Assembly: GCA_009768925.2 (NCBI GenBank)
Contig: VHIT02000012.1
Location: forward strand, 372,001-436,000
Length of the DNA: 64,000 bases
DNA from: Cryptosporidium bovis
Lineage: Eukaryota > Apicomplexa > Conoidasida > Eucoccidiorida > Cryptosporidiidae
Reading direction: 5' to 3'
In this document: positions 40,401 to 48,680 of the stretch, piece by piece
Layout: each line of letters opens with the position of its first letter
Position numbering within the stretch: position 1 is the first letter of the stretch
Position numbers and translations under genes: made by a program
Notes under the pieces: model-generated
The model's input: the letters and a program-made list of their open reading frames with translations, nothing else
Databases searched by the model: none
What the model was told of the DNA's origin: nothing

Positions 40401-43400
40401 TTTTAGTTAATGCAAATGTACGTGATAGATTACCCTTGATATTACTGGAACTATGGAATGGTGAAGAATATCTCGGAGAATATTTACTCCCATCATTGTC
40501 ATCATTACTATTAAGTAACGTCAATACGACGGTTAGGTTACACACATCAGCACTTGCAAGAGAAAATGACAAGAAAACAAGATATGATATAAGGAAGGAA
40601 AATTTAACGAGTTCAAAGTTATCAACATTCATTAATATGGAACTTAGTTGGAGAATTAAAAGTACTACTGAAGGAATATTTGGTATAGTCGTTAAAGATG
40701 TTAGGAACGTAGTATCTGAGTTAACCGACGACTTGAATGAAATTAAGCCACAAGTTCATTTGTATCAATATTTCTCTGAAAATGATCAATGGAGATTATT
40801 GGAAATAACCAAGCCAAGTATTGCAACAAGAACGATATTAGGGATTGAAACCCCAGAAAAGTTAAAAAAGCAAAACATTAAATGGGATAACGTATTTGTC
40901 TATAGTCGAGATAGGGTTGTTGATTTACAATTTCCTATTTCAATACCTGCCATGGTTGAATCAGTTCCAATTGTATTTAACTTTAGCGAACTCTTATCCC
41001 CAGATAACAAAACTGGGTGTGATGAGGATGTGGAAATAACTGAGAGAATATGGTCCTTGTTGAAATCTGGAGTGCCAAACTATTATCGCCCATATGTTTG
41101 GATGCAACTAAGTGGTGCAAATGATTTAAAGAACACTATAAATAGAAAGTGGCAATCATTAAACGATTCAAATAAATATGGTCATGAAAGTTTGTTCTCA
41201 TACTTGATTGAATATGCTGATACATGTAATTCTTGTGTACTAAGACAGCTAGACGAAGATATTGAATCAGCAAAAATAAAGTACCATATGTGCGAGTCAA
41301 TATTGGGAATAGACAATGTACAGACATTCTGGGAGAATGTTCGTTATATAATGAGAGCAATAATTGTATTTTCGTTAAGAAAAAAATATAATGTGTACAA
41401 TTGTGAAAAGTTCCATGTTGGTCTACCAATACAATATGCATATGGTCTTCTGGCACTAACTATTGAATTGTTGATGAATTTCGGTGGCGTATGTTTGACA
41501 ACTGAAGATGTATTTTACCTATTATTTTCAGTTTGCGGTTCTAAACACAATATTTACCTTTGTTCTGATAATAACTCTGAAAGTAGAAAAAAGGACGAGA
41601 AAGTGAGCACGAAAAATAAAAAACTTATAAAGGGTGCCTTGTTACAATACTTTACATCTGAGGAAAGGGAAGATGACTTCAATAATGACATGCCTGCACA
41701 GATAAATGATATAATATTCGTGAAAAGTGCACTTGAGTTATTACATCCATATGAATATGATAATATGCTAGCATCTGGATTCCAGCTTGAGGAGGTACTT
41801 TATGGTTGTTTGACATCTTTATTTGCAGGTTCACTTCCTTCATCAACAATAACTCAGTTATATGATTTACTTTTCAATGTGTATTTCCAACCAAAGGATA
41901 TATTTATCAAAAAGAAATGTTCTAATTTTGTTAAAAATGACAAGGTAAATATCTCGATAAGTAGACGTATATTAATATGCCTTTCATACTATATAATCAC
42001 TGAATCTTACCGTGAAATCAATATCAATCCATTAATTTCGTCCAGGTGTATTCGCGAAACAATTAAATCAACTATGGCAACTATGAGAGATCCACTAGAA
42101 ATGATTCACGGAATTGAAAGGGCTGACTTTATTATTTTCGGAAATAAAAAAATTTATGAAAATATACTCAAACTATATGAAACATATATTATCTCGTATC
42201 AAGAATCATTATGGTTTTCAAAAAAGCAAAATTCTGTGCTAGAAAAAATGATCAATATGACACCTTTACAGAGCCAACATGGAAGTGATGCACCCTCTCA
42301 CATTGGTATGAGATTTATCGGTGGGAGATATGTTCCAAAGACTGTTGTTTCACCAGGGTTGTCACTTAAGGATCTAACTGAATCACTATATCCATTAATA
42401 AAATTCCAGGCATTATACGCAGGTAGAAGTTTACATCAATTACCACCAGGTGTAGCTGGTTATGTGATAATTAAGATTGATGAAGTTAGAGAATTTGCAA
42501 AGTATAGTGAACCTATCTCACCTGTAGTATGTGTAAAAATGGATCAATATAAAGTTGCAACTGATCCAGCAACTGAGAGATGTTCACGATCATTCATATG
42601 GAAATCAAATAATGTATTTATGTTCCCAATTCCAATATGGAAGTCTCAAGTACAAAAGAAAAGTTCCTATAATAGAGGCAATAATTATCATCTTGAAAAT
42701 CAAAGCGAGCCTGAAATGCCCTTAACTGTGGATGTGTTCATTGAAGTATTAGATTCAGAGGCAATTGATGAGGATAATAAATTACTTTGTTCTGCACAAC
42801 TAAGTCTTGATAGATGGTCAACGAATGGTGGTAGTTTATGTTTAAATGGTGATGATGGGACACTTGCAATATTTAATGAGTGCAGTAAAATGAGTTTGTT
42901 ATTCTCATGGTATACATACATACCAAATAATGAGCTTGATACAAGTGCATTGTTACCATTTTCATTTGGAAAACAACAATGGGGTGATTATTCTGGTTAT
43001 CACTCAATATATGCACCAGTAAACGTTGAATCATATCGAAATGAATTGCATTCTGAATTAAAGGAAGAGAAATTAAAAGAATGGGAATCAGAACCAAAAC
43101 AAAGTGTACTAAGCATTATTAGAAATCTCAGAAAAATGGATGAAGCAGGTGGTAATTTAGAAACGTTACCAACACTAAAGTCAATGTACCCAGGAAAATT
43201 AGAAATTAGCACGGGGAAATATGGTCCCACAAGATCTCAATTGCAACAACTATTCTTTTTCTCTGCACCTTCGTTGTTACCTTACGTAGATGAAATTGTT
43301 GAAAGTTTTGCAAAGATATCAAGCAACCTATCAGAAGAAAAAATATCCCTAACTCCTGTTCCATTAAGAGAATTAATAGCATCAATAATACTATCTTCAC

Positions 43401-46400
43401 GTGGTACATTAAGTGAGAAGGCTAATTTGTTATTTGATTTATTTGGTTATGATGATCCAAATAGATCATCAGTTGCATTTCATTCAATGTATTATTCTCA
43501 CACCCCACAGTGTCCTGCAGCAATTCAAGTTGGTTCTCAATTAAATACACATTTACCACTGGAGGTATCCGATAAGTTGGGTGTTGCACCTTCGAATGTC
43601 ATATCACTAGCAGGCGTTGCAGCTATTGTTCAAACTGCCTGTATTCGTTCAAATATTCCATTAGATAATGTCGGAATATATCAAATTACTGCATCTGTAT
43701 TTGATCATTACTTCGATGTTCCTAGTGTTTTAAAGGCACTTATCATTCCACCAAAAGATTATGATGGTCGTGTTTCAAAAGAGTATATCACACATAATTA
43801 CCGTAATTTAAAATATGATACGAGTTCAATATCAAATACAGAAGACGTTATCATGAATAATATGAATCTGTTCAATGAATGTAAAGGTAAAAATGGAATA
43901 TATAACACAATTAATTGCATGGGTCCTCAAAATTCGAAAGAGAATGCTTATTGGTACAATATCGACCATATGATTGATAGTAAATATGTTTTAGATGTAT
44001 CAAGATCAATCACACATCACATTAGAAAAAACGCCTCACTAGAGGGGTTATTTGGTATAGATTTTTCAGTACACACCTGTTTGAGACATTTTGATATAAA
44101 TGACCCATTCCCGGGTTTAATGAAAACATTAAGAATAATTATTTCGGGTAAAAGAAGCAAACATGAAATAAGAATAATTGATTTAACTGTTGATGAAAAA
44201 GGTCACTTTATTGATGCTAGAGTTCAGTATGGGACTGAGACAAGTGCAGATCTTCACACTACAGATGTCAGAGGTGCAAATCAATTCAGACAGGCATTTG
44301 AATCTGGTCTGGCAACAGTGGACTTCCCAAGACTTTTGTACAGTGATGGCGCAGCGAATGGCAAGGAAAGAGTTCCAACGGCAAGTTTTGTATTTAATTT
44401 ACACAATATTCTTATTGACAAATACAGTTTTGTAACTAGATTCTGTGATTTTACACTAATTACAGAGGGAATTAGAAGAATAACAGCGAATGACAGGACT
44501 TGCGAGCCTAATCAATATTTAAAGTTAAATGTTGAAGTTAACGTCACACTTGAGGAAAGCAAGTCTTATCCACACTATAGTGTTGATGAAATATTGGGAG
44601 TGCCACTAAAAATAATAAATAATGATGATTTGGTTAATCAATTTAGCCAATCGTTAGTAATTTCTGGTACAAATATTGGAAATCAGAGTCATAGAAGTGT
44701 AACGTCAGTTAATGGTTCGAATGTTTTGTTAAACGAGGATGGTTACTTGACTCAAAGATCAATTGTTTCAACAACATCTAAACAAATCTTTGAGCCATCT
44801 ATTTCTGTTCATTCGTCATTACCATTTGTAGAGGATTCAAATGTTTCAAATCAGGATAATGAAATTGAGACTAAAAAGTCAGAAATGAAGAAGCTAGATT
44901 CAAACAAATTTGAGGACATTAACGATGTTTCAGAAAAAATTTCTGTTAGAACAGAAAGTAATGGTGGGGCAGTATTAAAACAGTCTTCGACAGCAACTTC
45001 AAAAATTGCAGCATTATTTATGACCAGACAGTCTTCACTGTTCAAAACAATATCATCAACATTTAACAATGAAGATGAGAGAGAATCCGATAAAAATGAA
45101 GATAATGGCAAATACTTCTCTAATGTAACAAAGAAAATAGATGATGAGTTAGAAAAAAAATCTGTTTCAAAGTCACAATCAACAATAAAGGATATTGATA
45201 ATGACACTAACGAAGAGGATGAGACAATGAAAGTTGATGAAGAGGAAGAGGTATTGTTACAACAACAATTATCACCTGCCATACTGTCTCTTAATTCAAG
45301 AAGAATCAATTCTCAAACAAGTTTATTAAGTGCTGTGAGTCGTGGGGCCTCTACTGTCAACTTATGTCGTTCTTTCACCAGAGGAAACTTTGGATGCTAC
45401 TATGAAGCGGAAGGTAAAACTGAATATCAGGTTGATATTCCATTTAGACCACCTGGGCAAGTTGAAGAAAGGCATAATATTAGAGTTTATATGGCTGATA
45501 GCATTCGAGTGTTAAAGAATAAGATAGTGGAAGCAAGTAAGTGTATTGCACAGAAGCTTCAAGAAAGTAGCATTGATAACGGATTATATAAAGAAATAGT
45601 GCTCGGCCCACATCATGTTGTTGAGTTGGTCGTTACCGATTTTGATGGTCATGTTCGTTATATTCCATTATTAAATGAAACAAGTTCAATTGAAGACTAT
45701 ATTTTATCAAATGAGGACTTATTACAAGAATTTATCACTTCAAATATGAATAGCATTCTAAATATCAGAGTTACTGCTAAAGGAGTTCAAACAGGAAAAT
45801 CCATGAAGATTGTAAATGAAATGCAACACGAAAGTGCAGGAGCCTGTGTAACTAGTATGTATTTGGCGAATGAATTAGCAAACCATGAAATATTGGAAGA
45901 TGGATTGTTAATTAGAAATCCATTAGGATTCAGAACATATTTCCATCGCACACATTATGAAGTAAGAAATAAAATGATAGAAATCGAACCAGGGAAGGTT
46001 GTTTCACTGGATAACTTGTGTTATGTTCGCAGGAACAATACAGTATTAAATAATCTTGCAGCATGTATTAAATTGGATTGGAATGTTGACGAATGGGTGC
46101 CTGCGGTAGCAATAAGAGGAATAAATACATTTTTGGATGAACTTGAGGGAATTCATTCTGAAACTAACCGTGTCCGTGGATCAAGAATACCACAGGCCGT
46201 CTTGAATGCATCAACGACAATTGGTGGATTTATGCCAGTAACACTAGGAGCTTATAATCCAATATCTGCTGCATTCGATTACGGTTTTGGTGGAAGAAAC
46301 TCTGGCATTTCTATTTCTTCTAACCACAGAAATACCTCAAACAACACGAATCAATCAACAAAAAGATACAAAACAGGAGCGAACACAACAAGTGCTGGAA

Positions 46401-46891
46401 CAAGAAAGCTTGGAACCAATGCAAGTAATGTTAACAATTCATCTTTGCAAAATTCAAGCTCTGTTTCATCTAAAATTAAGCCTGAAGACATGATAACATC
46501 TGTCTATGGTTGGGACCTTTGCTATGAAGTTATTCTATTGGATTTTCATGACTTGATGATTGAAGGTGGTTCAAATACAAGGGATTCTATTTGTGTTAGC
46601 GAAAACGATGTTGTGTTTTGCTTTAGAGATCCAAGTGTTAGGCAGCAATTCGAAATAACACAGCTAACAACGGATGAGAAAATTAGAATAATGTCACTAT
46701 CTGAGGCAGGAATGTGTCCACAAAGAATTGCACTTGAATTATCAGAAGACAGAGTTGCAGCACTTAAGAGTGGCTCATATTCGATGTTATATGATAATCA
46801 ACCTAAAGCTGTTGTAGTACCGTATCAACTAGTTTCAGAATTTCTAAGAAGGTTCAGGGCTGCAATTGAAGAGGACAAACATATTTTCTAG
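34493..46891 (+). CDS. Giant PH / C2-like / degenerate TBC protein, 4132 aa
   Basis: One uninterrupted 12.4-kb exon. Parts I can support, by approximate residue: PH domain 118-237 (CMKKVGLLGKISPRWFVFK, closing helix EEIADWVKIF); an IQ-like helix near 285; C2-like segments near 965-1085, 1981 (ELWNGEEYLGEYLLPSL) and 2745; a second PH-like region 1254-1430 ending WATIIRNTVRERAFRRVR; a TBC fold 2185-2470, from LLKSGVPNYYRPYVWMQLSG to the closing FQLEEVLYGCLTSLFAGSLP...QLYDLLF; an EF-hand-like segment near 2957-2990; an acidic, Ser-rich linker about 3450-3590; and a conserved C-terminal module. In the TBC part the arginine finger (IxxDxxR) reads LDEDIES and the YxQ finger is absent. It should be a membrane-associated scaffold, perhaps in Rab traffic (inference). 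Confidence 0.8.
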   Translation: MSNNIQLNDLNKEPNTNEMNFNEIRINPNEEPIQIKKDWLLNYRNGINSEEMQQRQIEGKYYTLPLVKAILLSHYNRTAWNDPESQVKYTNIKNGQMTDELRDISQKLMVDEENSGRIITERKFCMKKVGLLGKISPRWFVFKGTNLVVFHNPFEDNQPKFYSLIGAAYEVEDRDSPPHKVQWTSPIELISEDRTIVHTDAKYRLSVVTKEPKARHFCLYSNKKEEIADWVKIFHVANLNLDPNQAALISNVITRIAQRDIPTAWDALVYEAENRAHRETMLRCFVNRLRYLKATRVLNKWKTIHKVQNKDYNEGLKLLGREVMLGRLYRRDKLLVRTSQQREAIIELIQEGYRNEKSKSQAQMKISTESLGTTYSDAAVAATSEGAQIKQGQQGRDFATVFYVNPSIENYYSKILNAKEQTKKSSYCKHTVIPTYQEDANVRISNDLSRVIWTPKKWESIGKKSMFVDVDSISSLIVNASKPTYLSKGLYSIPNIVSEYDIAECVDEYVYDLGDSCFSGINENEKLQRDSQNRISTGNWLAICGPRLGFKPAHSPDFLIRDTPVVTMKVNINVKSISLNDRFSRLYTEYYQYYADELQEMTPYEKTTTMAALTYGDNSQTTKLNTIKSLVSNIQSNEEITREYGTMSSNISSVRRLFSAVTNIENDCETNSHELSARESIKPSNSTIASIRNLFTRNLSSTREFGSPKSASPMRSQSKIPTTVSGSKPTQKVEGLVLPPELSVVNPFETVQVDRNIEIRDSTVQTYLRITAFHQTYTSAHAVGVNPTYDLNFSVEVPLKTDNASKELIDEARKKAFEEAICTVDLWVKSPIENIPDELIASIDITLAELCKSDRITRKRSQFIAADSFILKQPIPDLKISTSGNSRAIQILKYLGLLDPNSDDLKELPVGQLEFSADSIIETNIMGEGPISPETICLGGLQGLSSFSLEQAPNQTVHQKNGDCVELYIGQVKLDVNWTPGLYFVEVIMGDVSCMTHLVQTRYDSISADFRSHLYIPRYDNKLGVDPKCLQILIRRALGTEDRCSSLARLLQDSVVMGELLVDVTKLTINEPHSSNGLYAVFRPSASSLYGSKGLDYALEIAQLGPKSDELQEAKQHIMTDVQIRMMITLRRKIDVTLKKVIDQSDDFKLIGDTALLVVEEELKYPVSQKEFHIKCCPGNFDTLKAGTLGLPLRSVGNYIEFEIGGFQENSDNQINDLSTLNKYESDSILNEELEAIDAQPVPLYASDPVPAQFYLPEDPRTFRSRKLPGIWHRILADGFRPGERVTRLTHRVRYVPVTIIAIYKNRTALCKWGENVSIVPTEFPEGCVFIPEQRLVMGVPLSFLSTPHKAGIHVYDSTITRLPDNSISLLADIENYGGYMPSSVNPIFCEYEWILWIKAETQQQMTLWATIIRNTVRERAFRRVRAYERTRDIMNGEEVQSNDCKASTALISRNSNSRSSLEKRYDSGELEIVVHSSRILCKNKEKLNFYSVFQWARIPVQLYEMIENEGNYDVKSGIRHAIKRMIEESILGFNMKNRGVVNDQLTPQELRPNPISMEIAKLHASYIPFSLSTQLKNGNSYSVDRLKDEFMFLATKITFSSYYLSNSCKGVLPDEISPFVKNSKEENLLEQISGELVGIIPDKLDSKKLTDEVYNTYRCRFYNTKDDCEKGGCKFTTTHIETSDEVPLLVVKLFQENNDEDIFVGHVILNTVDYLTPENPFQIKHKKIIPRYSYVVSASGTGGKMYTFDKIPEALKFVLSQNSEIKAEDFYRALYGETNQARRIHGPWRVRVQEEIEYHGEICLLIRYGPTDIRLLSEFQPTSNDYKEHILDYHRKQFDESGIPYIQTVYDPNTPFALKMARIFANNYKQLNGNLFELLRKYANDTKMLKLIQIYLLRPAEQWVYERCLYEETLFLVPLTDLLEKQNMTRWKYLLADYNDTGLKQWEQLYKQGLLLHKVDELSYDSWSILVNANVRDRLPLILLELWNGEEYLGEYLLPSLSSLLLSNVNTTVRLHTSALARENDKKTRYDIRKENLTSSKLSTFINMELSWRIKSTTEGIFGIVVKDVRNVVSELTDDLNEIKPQVHLYQYFSENDQWRLLEITKPSIATRTILGIETPEKLKKQNIKWDNVFVYSRDRVVDLQFPISIPAMVESVPIVFNFSELLSPDNKTGCDEDVEITERIWSLLKSGVPNYYRPYVWMQLSGANDLKNTINRKWQSLNDSNKYGHESLFSYLIEYADTCNSCVLRQLDEDIESAKIKYHMCESILGIDNVQTFWENVRYIMRAIIVFSLRKKYNVYNCEKFHVGLPIQYAYGLLALTIELLMNFGGVCLTTEDVFYLLFSVCGSKHNIYLCSDNNSESRKKDEKVSTKNKKLIKGALLQYFTSEEREDDFNNDMPAQINDIIFVKSALELLHPYEYDNMLASGFQLEEVLYGCLTSLFAGSLPSSTITQLYDLLFNVYFQPKDIFIKKKCSNFVKNDKVNISISRRILICLSYYIITESYREININPLISSRCIRETIKSTMATMRDPLEMIHGIERADFIIFGNKKIYENILKLYETYIISYQESLWFSKKQNSVLEKMINMTPLQSQHGSDAPSHIGMRFIGGRYVPKTVVSPGLSLKDLTESLYPLIKFQALYAGRSLHQLPPGVAGYVIIKIDEVREFAKYSEPISPVVCVKMDQYKVATDPATERCSRSFIWKSNNVFMFPIPIWKSQVQKKSSYNRGNNYHLENQSEPEMPLTVDVFIEVLDSEAIDEDNKLLCSAQLSLDRWSTNGGSLCLNGDDGTLAIFNECSKMSLLFSWYTYIPNNELDTSALLPFSFGKQQWGDYSGYHSIYAPVNVESYRNELHSELKEEKLKEWESEPKQSVLSIIRNLRKMDEAGGNLETLPTLKSMYPGKLEISTGKYGPTRSQLQQLFFFSAPSLLPYVDEIVESFAKISSNLSEEKISLTPVPLRELIASIILSSRGTLSEKANLLFDLFGYDDPNRSSVAFHSMYYSHTPQCPAAIQVGSQLNTHLPLEVSDKLGVAPSNVISLAGVAAIVQTACIRSNIPLDNVGIYQITASVFDHYFDVPSVLKALIIPPKDYDGRVSKEYITHNYRNLKYDTSSISNTEDVIMNNMNLFNECKGKNGIYNTINCMGPQNSKENAYWYNIDHMIDSKYVLDVSRSITHHIRKNASLEGLFGIDFSVHTCLRHFDINDPFPGLMKTLRIIISGKRSKHEIRIIDLTVDEKGHFIDARVQYGTETSADLHTTDVRGANQFRQAFESGLATVDFPRLLYSDGAANGKERVPTASFVFNLHNILIDKYSFVTRFCDFTLITEGIRRITANDRTCEPNQYLKLNVEVNVTLEESKSYPHYSVDEILGVPLKIINNDDLVNQFSQSLVISGTNIGNQSHRSVTSVNGSNVLLNEDGYLTQRSIVSTTSKQIFEPSISVHSSLPFVEDSNVSNQDNEIETKKSEMKKLDSNKFEDINDVSEKISVRTESNGGAVLKQSSTATSKIAALFMTRQSSLFKTISSTFNNEDERESDKNEDNGKYFSNVTKKIDDELEKKSVSKSQSTIKDIDNDTNEEDETMKVDEEEEVLLQQQLSPAILSLNSRRINSQTSLLSAVSRGASTVNLCRSFTRGNFGCYYEAEGKTEYQVDIPFRPPGQVEERHNIRVYMADSIRVLKNKIVEASKCIAQKLQESSIDNGLYKEIVLGPHHVVELVVTDFDGHVRYIPLLNETSSIEDYILSNEDLLQEFITSNMNSILNIRVTAKGVQTGKSMKIVNEMQHESAGACVTSMYLANELANHEILEDGLLIRNPLGFRTYFHRTHYEVRNKMIEIEPGKVVSLDNLCYVRRNNTVLNNLAACIKLDWNVDEWVPAVAIRGINTFLDELEGIHSETNRVRGSRIPQAVLNASTTIGGFMPVTLGAYNPISAAFDYGFGGRNSGISISSNHRNTSNNTNQSTKRYKTGANTTSAGTRKLGTNASNVNNSSLQNSSSVSSKIKPEDMITSVYGWDLCYEVILLDFHDLMIEGGSNTRDSICVSENDVVFCFRDPSVRQQFEITQLTTDEKIRIMSLSEAGMCPQRIALELSEDRVAALKSGSYSMLYDNQPKAVVVPYQLVSEFLRRFRAAIEEDKHIF

Positions 46892-47227
46892 ATTGACTGA
46901 AAAAAAAGAAGACAAAAATATTGAATAACATATTTTTTTTATCATTGTAATAGTAATGAACGTTATTATATTGCAATATTAGAAAATATCTAGTAAATAA
47001 ATTTCTACTTATTTCTGTTTATGTATCTAGATACATTTATTGAATATTTATTTGGTGTGTTATTATTTATAGTTTCTTTGTAACTGTAGTTTGAATGATT
47101 GTTTTCACTTGAGCCAGTATTTTTTTTTGAAAATGTTATTACTTATTCCCATATGAATTAAATTATTATTTGAATTTGTGACATTGTATTTGTTATTGTC
47201 AGGCTTTCTCTGTTAATCTGTTATAAT
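46892..47227. other. Intergenic A+T-rich spacer
   Basis: A 336-nt stretch between the giant gene stop and the convergent LNR locus, with T-rich runs (46930-46939, 47120-47130). It should hold both 3' UTRs; no feature recognised. Confidence 0.5.
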
Positions 47228-47420
47228 TCATGTTGAATGTCCCAATAATATATTATATTTACTATTTAAGCCCGTTTCTCTCGAGTAATTGGTCTTATGA
47301 ATTAAAAAATCACTCTCATTTTGTATATTTGAAGAATATATTATATTATTGTTATGAATACCACTAGATTTACTGTTTAGCGAATAGTCGATATTTTTAG
47401 TTGAATTGAATAATTGGTCC
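47228..47420 (-). other. Open frame continuing past the LNR stop in another frame
   Basis: Downstream of the LNR stop, the frame that is +1 to it stays open for 64 codons, to a TGA at 47228-47230, and encodes a Ser/Asn-rich, soluble-looking tail. In DNA this A+T-rich such a run is unusual. A run of six A on the coding strand (47449-47454) is a plausible site for an indel. It may also be chance. Confidence 0.35.
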
Positions 47421-48449
47421 TTAACCGAATTCATTAAGCATATAAGTCTTTTTTGCTTCATAAATTGGAACCTTTTTTGGGGTATATAGAGCAGCTTCAT
47501 AAGTAAACGATATTTTAGAACTTTCTTTTGATGAAGTTGAGTCGCAATCCCCTTTATCAAAATCACAACTTTCATTATTGCATTCATTATCACAATAACC
47601 ATCGCCAACCCATGAATTCAAGCAGAATTTGTATATCAATGGTTGATTTTGATAATCTACTTTTGTTACGGAGCAAACATTGGAACAATCACCACCATCA
47701 AAATTGCATTTTTCATTGTTACAATCGTAGTCACATATTCCATTTCCAATCATCCAGGTTCTACAATCTTTTGAACAGCTTTTACAGTCTCCCTTATCAA
47801 AAAAGCATTCTTTGGTATCACATGTTGGATCACATTGCCCATCACCAAGCCACATATTTATGCAACGTGAGTTACAACGATGTATACAATTTCCTTTGTC
47901 CATATTACATTCTATGCTATTACATTCCGGGTCACAAACATTGTTTTCCAACAATTCTTTATTACAAGCACAATATTTATAATCAAATTCACTATTAACT
48001 TTTGCATTAAGAGTTAAATTTTTCCAGAGTTTGGTTGCTAACTTTTTCCTTGTTTCAAACATTGAATCTCTGCAATCATTATTGTCCCAATTACACTCTG
48101 AATTAAAACAATCCATGTCGCACTCTCCGTCACCTAACCAACTTGGACGGCACTCTGAGGCACACCATCCGATGCAATCACCTCCGTCATTGCCACATTC
48201 TTTCAAGTTACATTCTTTATCGCACCAGCCATCGTTGATCCAAGATTTTTCGCAATTGTCCGGACAACCAAGATATTTATACTCTATTTTGTTTCCTGAT
48301 ACATTATTTAATAAATTTTCTTTCTGAAAATCCCTGGAATCAATTGGAATGATATTTGTTATGTTCATTGCAGGTATAACATTTATATCATTAGAAGTCA
48401 CATATGCTTCAAAAAAAATAATCAAAAAAACAAAAAACTTGTCTATCAT
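47421..48449 (-). CDS. Secreted LNR (Lin-12/Notch repeat) protein
   Basis: A 342-residue secreted or membrane-less extracellular protein. Residues 1-19 form a signal peptide (FFVFLIIFFEAYVTS). Six LNR units follow between about residues 62 and 304, each with the Cys-x-n-Cys-W-x-G-D-G-x-Cys-Asp-x-x-Cys-N-x-x-x-Cys-x-x-D-x-G-D-Cys plan; examples are SWLGDGECDMDCFNSEC and TWMIGNGICDYDC. LNRs bind calcium through Asp/Asn residues and are disulphide-bonded. Unit 3 departs most (LLENNVCDPEC). The chain ends soon after with KKTYMLNEFG. A different frame continues open for 64 codons beyond this stop (47228-47420), so the true C-terminus is in doubt. The function is unknown; an oocyst, sporozoite or lumenal role is only a guess. 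Confidence 0.85.
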   Translation of the reverse strand: MIDKFFVFLIIFFEAYVTSNDINVIPAMNITNIIPIDSRDFQKENLLNNVSGNKIEYKYLGCPDNCEKSWINDGWCDKECNLKECGNDGGDCIGWCASECRPSWLGDGECDMDCFNSECNWDNNDCRDSMFETRKKLATKLWKNLTLNAKVNSEFDYKYCACNKELLENNVCDPECNSIECNMDKGNCIHRCNSRCINMWLGDGQCDPTCDTKECFFDKGDCKSCSKDCRTWMIGNGICDYDCNNEKCNFDGGDCSNVCSVTKVDYQNQPLIYKFCLNSWVGDGYCDNECNNESCDFDKGDCDSTSSKESSKISFTYEAALYTPKKVPIYEAKKTYMLNEFG

Positions 48450-48614
48450 TCTACAACCAACAAAAATTCCGTAGAGATATTGACAAAGGATAAGTACAAA
48501 AAAATGACTTTTTGGTTGTACAATTCAATTTTTTTTTATCTGTATTAAAATCAAATGGTACTTATAGTTTTATAACAAAGCATGTATTTTAAGTTGCGAA
48601 CAATGGTAATAAAG

Positions 48615-48621
48615 TGCATGC
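48615..48621. promoter_or_regulatory. TGCATGC motif upstream of the LNR gene
   Basis: TGCATGC, 166 nt upstream of the LNR gene start. The TGCAT core is a known apicomplexan AP2-factor target. Two similar words occur at 6869-6875 and 33744-33751, also in intergenic DNA. Role inferred. Confidence 0.3.
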
Positions 48622-48680
48622 GTGGTAAGAAAATCAAAGTCTATTCGAAGAGTATTACACAAAAATTATTTGAATGAGAA

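Noticed and set aside
44851..45115. Ser-rich antisense frame opposite the acidic linker of the giant gene (44851-45309)
   Set aside because: Poly-Ser arises from reversed Glu/Asp codons; it is a known artefact of acidic stretches.
47528..47998. A plus-strand His/Tyr/Asn-rich 156-codon frame opposite the LNR gene
   Set aside because: Its odd composition is explained by the reverse complement of Cys, Asp and Asn codons in the LNR repeats.
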